Assembly (NCBI GenBank): GCA_047632015.1
Contig: JBLIBC010000077.1
Span: 1 to 10,538 of the forward strand
Reading direction: 5' to 3'
Origin: JBLIAZ01 sp047632015
GTDB lineage: Bacteria; Bacteroidota; Bacteroidia; Flavobacteriales_C; GCA-002722245
Length of the DNA stretch: 10,538 bases
Shown here: positions 1 to 6,895 of the stretch, one piece after another
How the letters are laid out: each line of letters opens with the position of its first letter
Numbering within the stretch: position 1 is the first letter of the stretch
The notes under the pieces: model-generated
What the model saw: only the letters and a program-made list of their open reading frames with translations
Told to the model about the DNA's origin: nothing
Databases searched by the model: none
Translations under genes and position numbers: made by a program

Positions 1-218
1 AAGGCAATACCAACCGAATTTTTACTCCCACAAAAATATCTTTTGACGAATTGCTAAACGGGGGTCAACAAGAAAGGCCCCAGACCAATGATTCTCTTGT
101 TCATGAGCTACCTCAAGCTTCAGAAAAAATGAACTCACACCTAATAATTTTAATTTTCAGTTTGAGTATTAACGCGATATTAGTAATGGTTTATTTAAGG
201 TCTCGAAAGCACAATTAA
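1..218 (+). CDS. 3' fragment of a C-terminally membrane-anchored protein of unknown function
   Basis: An open frame enters from the left edge (first full codon at base 3) and ends in TAA at 216-218, giving 71 residues of C-terminus. The visible part has a polar stretch (about residues 1-42, rich in N, Q, E, T, P) and then one hydrophobic segment of about 20 residues (HLIILIFSLSINAILVMVYL), closed by a short basic tail (RSRKHN). This is the layout of a single C-terminal transmembrane anchor with positive residues on the cytoplasmic side, so the upstream part would lie outside the cytoplasm. I do not recognise the family. It is the only plus-strand gene, convergent with the barrel gene, with one base between the two stop codons. 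The other two plus frames close at once (stops near bases 43 and 55), which supports this frame, but a 71-codon fragment is limited evidence. Confidence 0.6.
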   Translation, partial: GNTNRIFTPTKISFDELLNGGQQERPQTNDSLVHELPQASEKMNSHLIILIFSLSINAILVMVYLRSRKHN

Positions 219-219
219 G

Positions 220-1923
220 TTAGAACTTGTAACTAACCCCTCCTAGCACATTTATTCCGTAGTTAGGATATTGATTCCAACGTTGGTGTTTAGTAGATAG
301 GATGTTGTTCACCGAAAGAAAAGCTCCTAATTTATCGTTGTATTTATAATCGATACTGAAGTTAAAATCAATAATTGCTTTAAGAGTAATTGGATCATCA
401 CTCGTCGTTCCAAGCAATGCATCGTTATTATCTAATGCGAATTGTTCACCGTAATAAAACAATTCCGTTCCTATGTAAAACTTGTCTTGCACGTTGTATT
501 TTACAAACGCTTGAGCTACAATTTCAGGTAAATGATATGCAAACTTACTTGTCATTTCATACTTATTATATTCAGCTAATAATCCTGTGTTTAACTTTTT
601 GTTCTCAAATATCACCTCAGCAAATGCTTGGGCGTGTTTCACATCGTCTGTAATCACATTGAATTTCCGATTTCCAATGGAAGTAAATTCATTAACGTAA
701 AGTACAAAGCCTTTCATGTCTCTGTAGTGGCCACCCAGATTAAAAGTAGTTTTTGAAGTGAAAGCACCTTTTAATCCTCCAACTAGATCAACTCTTGTGT
801 AAGTATTGTTATGAGGCATGTTCCCACCAATAAAAGGATTGGCTTTCATGTAGGTTAAATAATGGTTTCTTTCATACTTCCTGTCGTAACCAGCGTATGC
901 TATTAGGATATCCTTAGCTATTGCGTACTCTACATTTAAAGTTGGGAGCACTGTTAAAAACCTGCTGTTGTTGGTTAAAAAATACGACGGTAAACCGATT
1001 GTTACACTTATGCTTTTCCGTTTTAATTTATAGGTTGGACGCAGCGCAACTAAAGTGCTACTTAAATTCAACACTGAATCTTGACTTATTAAATAACCTG
1101 CATTCACATCCAAATTCCAAAAGCCTGACACATCAGTGAAGTCAATTGAATCCATTACTCCCCCACTTGGTAAGTAGTATCCGTTCACTTCGCCTTGAAG
1201 TTCAATTAAATGTTCCTGCACTTGATGTTTTGAAAACAACTGCTGATAATTTACACCTGCAGTGTATTCATGTTTGGTGTTTTTATCCTTGTTACTTTTT
1301 AAAAATACTCCTCCATTTAACACTGAATAATACTGTTGATTGTCTTCAGGGTCAAGTATAAATAATGAGGGATCGTAACCGTAATATCTAAATGTATTGT
1401 AATCGTAATCTAAGTCTGCAGACAAGGTCGTTTTTTTGTTGATTTTTTTACCATAAAGTCCAATGTTGTTTTCAGTAAACCGGGTGTCGTCTTTTCCTTT
1501 TAAATCAAGATCAGACGAATAATGATTCATCACTATTCCTGCATTGTATTTTTTATGGCGAATGGTGCTGTAGTTGAAATCAAAATACGGCGGTGTTTTA
1601 AAATCATTTAAACCCAATTTAACCTGGCCTTTATGTATTTCATTAAGCGGTTCTATTATTAGCAATTTAGGAGGCTTGACAGTTTCCAATTCAAATTTAG
1701 AGTTCAATTTTTTATCAATTGAACTGTAATCCAATGTAAAATCAACTTTAACAGTATCAGTGAAATCAGGCTCAGTGGCAATTTTTTTTGTTTTTTCGTA
1801 TGACACTTCACCTCCTCCTGTGACAATGATCACCAAGCCTTTGTTTTCGTCAACTACAGGTTGAGCAAACATTCCTGAGGAAAACGATGCAAGGACAACC
1901 AATAAATATTTATATAATTTCAT
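220..1923 (-). CDS. TonB-dependent-receptor-like outer-membrane beta-barrel protein
   Basis: This 567-residue protein is predicted to be an outer-membrane beta-barrel. Residues 1-20 are a signal peptide ending in FAQ, the usual Bacteroidetes signal-peptidase-I context. Residues about 22-100 form a polar, proline-containing region (KPPKLLIIEPLN near 84-95), and from about residue 100 to the end there are many alternating amphipathic strands rich in Y, F, N and G. The protein ends in F, as many outer-membrane barrels do, and the last strands (SVNNILSTKHQRWNQYP) resemble the C-terminus of TonB-dependent receptors. No plug domain and no clear TonB box is visible, and the length is below that of a full receptor (usually over 650), so it may not be a transporter. 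It starts 11 nt after the stop of the TPR gene, so the two are almost certainly co-transcribed. I recall similar TPR/barrel neighbours in other Flavobacteriia, but the substrate is unknown. There is no strong Shine-Dalgarno site; AAGGAA, about 11 nt upstream, is the nearest match. Confidence 0.8.
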   Translation of the reverse strand: MKLYKYLLVVLASFSSGMFAQPVVDENKGLVIIVTGGGEVSYEKTKKIATEPDFTDTVKVDFTLDYSSIDKKLNSKFELETVKPPKLLIIEPLNEIHKGQVKLGLNDFKTPPYFDFNYSTIRHKKYNAGIVMNHYSSDLDLKGKDDTRFTENNIGLYGKKINKKTTLSADLDYDYNTFRYYGYDPSLFILDPEDNQQYYSVLNGGVFLKSNKDKNTKHEYTAGVNYQQLFSKHQVQEHLIELQGEVNGYYLPSGGVMDSIDFTDVSGFWNLDVNAGYLISQDSVLNLSSTLVALRPTYKLKRKSISVTIGLPSYFLTNNSRFLTVLPTLNVEYAIAKDILIAYAGYDRKYERNHYLTYMKANPFIGGNMPHNNTYTRVDLVGGLKGAFTSKTTFNLGGHYRDMKGFVLYVNEFTSIGNRKFNVITDDVKHAQAFAEVIFENKKLNTGLLAEYNKYEMTSKFAYHLPEIVAQAFVKYNVQDKFYIGTELFYYGEQFALDNNDALLGTTSDDPITLKAIIDFNFSIDYKYNDKLGAFLSVNNILSTKHQRWNQYPNYGINVLGGVSYKF

Positions 1924-1934
1924 GTGATGCTTTT

Positions 1935-4900
1935 TTATTCCTTAGGTGAATTTTCTTCCGGGTTGATCTCCTGTGGTTTATCTTGTTTTGTCGAATCGAC
2001 TGGCGTAGATTCAATTGGTACAAATTCAATTTTCGCGGGGTCAATATCTGGTTCACTCGCCTTATTTCCACTTGAGTCAATGGTAATTACACCTTCTGCC
2101 TCTTCTTGTTTCTCCTTATTTTCGTACAGCACTTTGTTGTCCTTTGTTCGCTCGCCAACTTCGATAGCCTCCTCCTCTATCTCTACAGTAACTGATTCTG
2201 CACTTTCTAATTCATCTATAAGCTTCAATTTATCAAGAGCTTCCTGCTTTAAGTCGTCTCCTTTGTAATTGTCCACAACGGTTTTAAGAATGTATTTAGC
2301 TTGAAAGTAATCTCCCACTTTCACAAAATTATCACTCATTAAAATGAATCCTTTTGTAATCCACATTTTTTGAGATGGGTACTTTTTAGCAATGTTGTAA
2401 ATTACTTCAATGGACTCGTCATATTGTTCTTTAATATAATGTATGTAGGCAATGTAGTATTTAGCCTCTGCTCCCATTGCTCCATGGTTCAACTCCTCAG
2501 TTTTTTTGAAGGCTTCCATGGCTTTTTCGTGCTGATAGCTGTCGAAATAGCTTTTAGCCTTAGTTAATACTGCTTCATTACTTACTAAGTTTGACACCTT
2601 TTCATCCGCAAATACTAATTCAGCGTATTTAACGCAATTTTCGTGTTGCTGCAATTCCCTGTAGGATCGCATCAAACCAATTCTTGCTTCCAGTACATAA
2701 CTGGCGTAATTGCTTTTGTCTTCCAAGTACAAGTACCTGTTGATTGCTTTTGAATATGCTTTGTTTTTAAACTGGATTTTAGCTGAGTAATATGCAGATC
2801 GTTCGGTGAATTCACCTGAAGGCAATGCCAAAACTTTTTCATAATAAGAAAGTGACTCATCCATTTGCTCCAATGACAAGTAACATTCTGCTAAAAAGTA
2901 ATTAGCGGTAGTAATGAATAAAGCCTTTGGAAACGAGTTCAAGTAGCTTTTTATATTTTTAATTGCAGTTGGGTATTCTCCTTCCAAATAAAACTTTTTT
3001 GCTGCATTAAAAACGCTGCTGTCTTTTGCCGACTCAGTCATATCAGGTAGTCCCACGTTATCTCGGAAATCGATGTGACGCTGGAAATTACCTATTTCAA
3101 ACTCGCAAATAAGTTTATGACCTCTTATGGCCTCAAACGCATAGTTACTTCTTGGATCAAGTGCTACTGAATTTTCAAAAAACGCTAATGCTTTCTCAAA
3201 ATTTTTCTTTTTTGAATGAGCAGAAGCTAAACCGTTATATGCTCGTTGAACAAGCAGTAAATCTCCTTGGTGTTTTTCTACGACTTCAGTAAAATACTTG
3301 ATGGCTAAATCGTAATTTTTTAAACTCACCAAGTAAGTTTCTCCCAAGTAAAAATTAGCTTCATCAATGTATTTTGATTCAGGAAATTTACTGATTAAAC
3401 TCTCTAGGGATTTAGCTTGTTCCTTGTAATTATTTAACAACATATAGGACTGAGCTTGCTGAAAATAACAATAATCAACAAAGGCCATGTTCATATAAAT
3501 TGCTTTTTTGTAATATTTTAACGAAAGAATAAGGTCGTCTTTACCTTTGACAATCAAGTAACTGTCTCCAGTTCTGATGTTGGCATCATTCACTTTTCTG
3601 GTGTTTTCATTAGCGTGCTTATCCAAGTACTTTCTAAAAGCCATGATTGCTGGACCGTAATCATTCAGTCCTAAGTGACAATAAGCTATTTGATAATCGA
3701 CCTCTTGGTACTCCTTAATTAAAATGGCACCTGAAATCGATTTAAAAGCCTTGAATCCTTCCAAAGCCTTTTTCATATCCCCTATCCTGAAGTAAGATTC
3801 TGCTCTCCAATAGTGACTTAGTGCAGTGATTTGGTTGTCAATAGGATACTCTAACGATTTTTGGAAATAGTAAATCGCAGCCTTAAAGTTAGTTACATCC
3901 TTGTTTGTGAAACCTACTTTTTGATTATTAAACAATTCAATCCCTCGGTAGTACGCTATTTTTTGATAAGCAGTTTGAATGTCAATGTCTTTCTTTTTGA
4001 TCTTATCTAAAGAGACTATCGCTCTTTGATAATTTTTTGTATTTAAATATACATTCAACAAATACTTTCTAGCCTCTTCTACTTTAGAGGAATTAGGAAA
4101 TTTATCAATGTATTTTTCAAGAGCCACAATAGATTCGTGGTAAGGATCGATATCCAACTCGAAAGACAATTTTGCGTAATTGAACAATGCATTTTCTTTT
4201 ATTTCAATGTTATGTGACGACTTAGACGCAAAACGATACGCGTTTCTTGCTGAGGGCTTGTTGTCTTCCTTCAAATAAATGTCTCCCAAATAAAACAAGG
4301 ACAACTGCCCCACTTCAGACTCTAATCCTGATGTCTTCTGAAAATATGGCGTTGCTTTTTCATTATCCCCTAATTTATAATAACTATAAGCTAATTGGTA
4401 ATTCGAAGTAGAGTCAGCAAAATGTCCCTTATCCATGAAAATTTCTAAATACTTAACCGCTTCTTTGTAATTGTTCTTCCTATAATATCCTTCCGCTACA
4501 ATTCTGGCAATTCCAGGAGCTCTTTTGGGAATGGCTTTTTCCAGTAAACCTGGGCCGTATTCAATGATTTTATCATACTTGCCTTGCATGTAATAAATCT
4601 GAATAATATAATAAGGAACTACAGCTCCAAAATTTTCATCGTCACGCAAAGAGTCAAACCCCTTTAAAGCTGTTTCATTGAAATCAAATTTATAAGATAA
4701 ATAAGAGTAGTAAAAGACAGCTGGGCTTTTGTATATAGATTCCAACTGTTTAGCTTCATTAAATAGTCTTTGTGCTTTTGGATACTCCTTTACTTTGTAT
4801 AATGCGTAAGCAAATTTGAAATGGTACTCAGCGACGTCAATACTATCCAACTCATTAGCATCAACCTTTTCCATCCACTTCATGACATGTCGCCAATCAT

Positions 4901-5270
4901 TTTTTCGATAATAATACTTTCCTAATTGGAATCCTGCTAAACGAATTTTAGGACTTTGAGGATGGTGTTCAATGAATTTGATGAACAATTCTTCGGCATC
5001 ATCATTGAATAATTCCAACGCACATAAAGCATGATAATATTCAGAGGTTCGCTTTAACTCAGCGTGAGGATCAGATGTTTCAGTGTAAACTTTTTTGAAT
5101 TTCCTTTGGGCAATGGAATACTTTTTAGCTTCAAAAGATTTAAGCGCTGCTTTATAAGTGGCTTCGTTTTGACTGTAAACAATTGTTTTTTGAGCTGAAA
5201 GCTCTGTAAATACTGTTAACAGTAATCCGCAAAAAAGTAATTTAATCCCAGACCAATTGGTTTTTAACAT
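1935..5270 (-). CDS. Large secreted tetratricopeptide-repeat protein
   Basis: This 1111-residue protein has a signal peptide (about 1-26, ending ELSAQ) and then an almost continuous run of TPR-like helix pairs to about residue 1020. Units repeat every 34-37 residues with the usual small/aromatic pattern, for example AYALYKVKEYPKAQRLF and AYSYYKLGDNEKATPYF; I estimate more than 20 units. Spacers such as KFPNS and HPQSPK resemble the BamD/CpoB class of periplasmic TPR proteins. The cysteine in the signal sequence (residue 14) is not in a convincing lipobox, so a soluble or outer-membrane-associated periplasmic protein is more likely than a lipoprotein. The last 90 residues or so are low-complexity, strongly acidic and proline/serine-rich, and probably disordered. 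It is the first gene of a two-gene unit with the barrel protein, so a scaffold or assembly partner for that barrel is a reasonable inference. TPR scaffolds of gliding and type IX secretion (for example SprE/PorW) have a similar look, but I cannot assign it to them. Confidence 0.85.
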   Translation of the reverse strand: MLKTNWSGIKLLFCGLLLTVFTELSAQKTIVYSQNEATYKAALKSFEAKKYSIAQRKFKKVYTETSDPHAELKRTSEYYHALCALELFNDDAEELFIKFIEHHPQSPKIRLAGFQLGKYYYRKNDWRHVMKWMEKVDANELDSIDVAEYHFKFAYALYKVKEYPKAQRLFNEAKQLESIYKSPAVFYYSYLSYKFDFNETALKGFDSLRDDENFGAVVPYYIIQIYYMQGKYDKIIEYGPGLLEKAIPKRAPGIARIVAEGYYRKNNYKEAVKYLEIFMDKGHFADSTSNYQLAYSYYKLGDNEKATPYFQKTSGLESEVGQLSLFYLGDIYLKEDNKPSARNAYRFASKSSHNIEIKENALFNYAKLSFELDIDPYHESIVALEKYIDKFPNSSKVEEARKYLLNVYLNTKNYQRAIVSLDKIKKKDIDIQTAYQKIAYYRGIELFNNQKVGFTNKDVTNFKAAIYYFQKSLEYPIDNQITALSHYWRAESYFRIGDMKKALEGFKAFKSISGAILIKEYQEVDYQIAYCHLGLNDYGPAIMAFRKYLDKHANENTRKVNDANIRTGDSYLIVKGKDDLILSLKYYKKAIYMNMAFVDYCYFQQAQSYMLLNNYKEQAKSLESLISKFPESKYIDEANFYLGETYLVSLKNYDLAIKYFTEVVEKHQGDLLLVQRAYNGLASAHSKKKNFEKALAFFENSVALDPRSNYAFEAIRGHKLICEFEIGNFQRHIDFRDNVGLPDMTESAKDSSVFNAAKKFYLEGEYPTAIKNIKSYLNSFPKALFITTANYFLAECYLSLEQMDESLSYYEKVLALPSGEFTERSAYYSAKIQFKNKAYSKAINRYLYLEDKSNYASYVLEARIGLMRSYRELQQHENCVKYAELVFADEKVSNLVSNEAVLTKAKSYFDSYQHEKAMEAFKKTEELNHGAMGAEAKYYIAYIHYIKEQYDESIEVIYNIAKKYPSQKMWITKGFILMSDNFVKVGDYFQAKYILKTVVDNYKGDDLKQEALDKLKLIDELESAESVTVEIEEEAIEVGERTKDNKVLYENKEKQEEAEGVITIDSSGNKASEPDIDPAKIEFVPIESTPVDSTKQDKPQEINPEENSPKE

Positions 5271-5364
5271 TGTGTAAAATTTAGCTGCTTAAAATTAACT
5301 AAAGAAGCTAGCTGAATATTTTACGATTATATTATTTTATTAACTCATTGGTGTTAACGAAACA

Positions 5365-5392
5365 CAAAGGTGTCTCAAACTTGAAGTGCAAA
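5365..5392 (-). promoter_or_regulatory. Candidate promoter of the TPR/barrel unit
   Basis: On the minus strand CACCTTTG (5372-5365) matches the Bacteroidetes -7 consensus TAnnTTTG at five of its six fixed positions. A TTTG (5392-5389) lies 16 nt upstream as a possible -33 element, one base under the commonly quoted 17-23 spacing. Transcription would begin near 5360, giving a leader of about 90 nt. The 138-bp gap between purC and the TPR gene has no clear terminator for purC, so read-through from purC is also possible. Confidence 0.35.
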
Positions 5393-5408
5393 CCATTGAA
5401 CAGATGAC

Positions 5409-6353
5409 CTAATTATTTAAAAATTTTTCCACATTAGCAAATACTCTTTCTTCAATATCATTAACCTTTGCTTTGATGAATTCTTTGCCTACAATGCTTT
5501 CGAATAACTCTATGTATCGGTCACTAATTTGTTGAATGAATTCTTCGGACATGAATGGTATTTCTTGCCCTTCTTGCCCTGAAAAACCGTTGTCAATTAA
5601 CCATTTCCGAACAAACTCTTTAGATAGTTGTTTTTGATCTTCTCCATTGTTTAAGCGTTCTTGGTAACCTTCTTGATAGAAATACCTACTTGAATCTGGG
5701 GTGTGAATTTCATCAATTAAAATAATATTCCCAGCACTGTCTTTTCCAAATTCGTATTTTGTATCAACTAAAATAAGCCCTCTTTCGTTTGCCATTTCAG
5801 TTCCGCGTTCGAACAATAGTCTTGTATAATTTTCCAATTGAACATAATCAGCTTCACTCACAATCCCTTGACTCAAAATATTCTCTCTTGAAATATCCTC
5901 ATCGTGCCCCACATCTGCCTTTGTTGTAGGAGTAATGATTGGTTCTGGGAATTTTTGATTCTCTTTCATGCCTTCAGGTAACGACACTCCACAAAGTTTT
6001 CTCCCACCCGATTTATATGTTCTTGCAGCATGACCACTCATGTATCCACGTATTACCATTTCAACTTTAAAAGGAGTGGCTTTTTTCCCGACTGACACTA
6101 TTGGATCTGGTGTCGATTCCAACCAATTAGGAATAATGTCACTTGTTGCATTTAAAAAGTGCTTAGCTATTTCATTTAGCACTTGACCTTTAAATGGAAT
6201 TCCTTTTGGCAAAACTACATCAAATGCAGACAACCTGTCGCTTACCACCATGACCAACAAATCTTCACCAATACTGTATACGTCACGTACTTTACCAACG
6301 TAATGAGCTGATTGATTTGTAAAATTATAGTTGTTTTTTATGAGCGCTTCCAT
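5409..6353 (-). CDS. purC: Phosphoribosylaminoimidazole-succinocarboxamide synthase (SAICAR synthetase)
   Basis: This cytoplasmic enzyme of de novo purine synthesis joins CAIR and aspartate with ATP to make SAICAR. The 314-residue length is right for the longer bacterial/yeast-type PurC. Visible landmarks in order: GKVRDVY (20-26), the glycine/basic nucleotide-binding start; VVSDRLSAFDVVLP (36-49); GIPFKGQVLN (51-60); EMVIRGYMSGHAA (98-110), where the arginine belongs to the substrate site; GLILVDTKYEFG (192-203); and ILIDEIHTPDSSRYF (211-225), the second family signature. All key segments are intact, with no frameshift. The start ATG is 15 nt downstream of a perfect -7 element, which supports it. 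It lies 59 nt after the stop of the DsbD-domain gene and has its own promoter. Nothing nearby belongs to purine synthesis, so it is a lone pur gene here. Confidence 0.97.
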   Translation of the reverse strand: MEALIKNNYNFTNQSAHYVGKVRDVYSIGEDLLVMVVSDRLSAFDVVLPKGIPFKGQVLNEIAKHFLNATSDIIPNWLESTPDPIVSVGKKATPFKVEMVIRGYMSGHAARTYKSGGRKLCGVSLPEGMKENQKFPEPIITPTTKADVGHDEDISRENILSQGIVSEADYVQLENYTRLLFERGTEMANERGLILVDTKYEFGKDSAGNIILIDEIHTPDSSRYFYQEGYQERLNNGEDQKQLSKEFVRKWLIDNGFSGQEGQEIPFMSEEFIQQISDRYIELFESIVGKEFIKAKVNDIEERVFANVEKFLNN

Positions 6354-6368
6354 GTTTTAATTTTTTTT

Positions 6369-6376
6369 CAAAAATA
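6369..6376 (-). promoter_or_regulatory. -7 promoter element of purC
   Basis: TATTTTTG on the minus strand fits TAnnTTTG at all six fixed positions. It ends 15 nt before the purC ATG, so the leader would be only about 10-12 nt and has no Shine-Dalgarno sequence. I see no good -33 TTTG at the expected distance; that region is occupied by the palindrome at 6389-6400. Confidence 0.55.
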
Positions 6377-6388
6377 CGAAAGGAAGAC

Positions 6389-6400
6389 GTAAATATTTAC
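6389..6400. promoter_or_regulatory. 12-bp perfect palindrome upstream of purC, possible operator
   Basis: GTAAATATTTAC is its own reverse complement over 12 bases. It sits 12 nt upstream of the purC -7 element, overlapping where a -33 element would lie, which is a usual place for a dimeric regulator. No regulator gene is in the window. In AT-rich DNA a 12-bp palindrome can occur by chance, so this is tentative. Confidence 0.3.
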
Positions 6401-6412
6401 AGCTGCGTGTTT

Positions 6413-6865
6413 TTATTTTACGCTATATGAAAAACTATGCTGTACAGGGGGCAAGCAGACACCAGAGGTTAAATTACAACTCATGAATTCATATGACCCT
6501 GACAACAACCCAGCACTATTTACTTCCTTTTTTGAAAACGTGACTACATATGTCACAGTGCCTTTTAGATAGTATATGTCCATCTCAAATAAATCATCAT
6601 ACTTCTTGTAAAGCTTAGGTTTATTTACTTGCGTAAGAATAACTACTGAAGACTCCTCAAAGCTGATCGAAAAAGGTATGGGACCATTTTCCCCAGCAAT
6701 TGAATCATACACAATCCACGATGAGTCAATATCTAAAGTAATACTCATAACAACATGCAGGCTATCCTGCGTAAAGGAAACTTCATCATGAACAACCTCG
6801 TTATTTTGACCAAATGAAAAGGAAGCAGTAAAAACGAATAAACAAAGAGTAAATAGATTTTTCAT
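6413..6865 (-). CDS. Stand-alone DsbD N-terminal (alpha) domain protein, exported
   Basis: This 150-residue protein has a signal peptide (about 1-20, ending SFGQ) followed by a single immunoglobulin-like domain of the kind found at the N-terminus of DsbD. It lines up with the N-terminal domain of the neighbouring DsbD: LDIDSSWIVYDS matches CDIDSGWHIYST, KYDDLFEMDIYY matches EYDSLFEVNINY, and both end in a cysteine pair followed by a P and beta strands. The pair here is C130/C137 (CNLTSGVC, six residues between), against four in the neighbour and five in E. coli DsbD. It has no membrane helices and no thioredoxin domain. It starts 30 nt after the dsbD stop and is probably co-transcribed with it. 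The likely role is a periplasmic partner that takes electrons from the DsbD membrane domain and passes them on; this is inferred from homology and position. Confidence 0.8.
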   Translation of the reverse strand: MKNLFTLCLFVFTASFSFGQNNEVVHDEVSFTQDSLHVVMSITLDIDSSWIVYDSIAGENGPIPFSISFEESSVVILTQVNKPKLYKKYDDLFEMDIYYLKGTVTYVVTFSKKEVNSAGLLSGSYEFMSCNLTSGVCLPPVQHSFSYSVK

Positions 6866-6895
6866 AATTGTAATTTATCAAAAGCTGTTCCTAAC

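Noticed and set aside
217..237. Short inverted repeats over the two convergent stop codons (AAGTT/AACTT, GTTAG/CTAAC)
   Set aside because: Five-base stems, mutually exclusive and without GC-rich stem or T-tract; not a credible terminator.
1924..2268. A 114-codon plus-strand open frame over the 3' end of the TPR gene
   Set aside because: Its serine-rich product is the antisense reading of the acidic tail; no start context and no recognisable domain.
5340..5357. Inverted repeat TTAAC-N8-GTTAA between purC and the TPR gene
   Set aside because: Only five pairs, AT-rich, no T-tract; too weak to call a terminator or operator.
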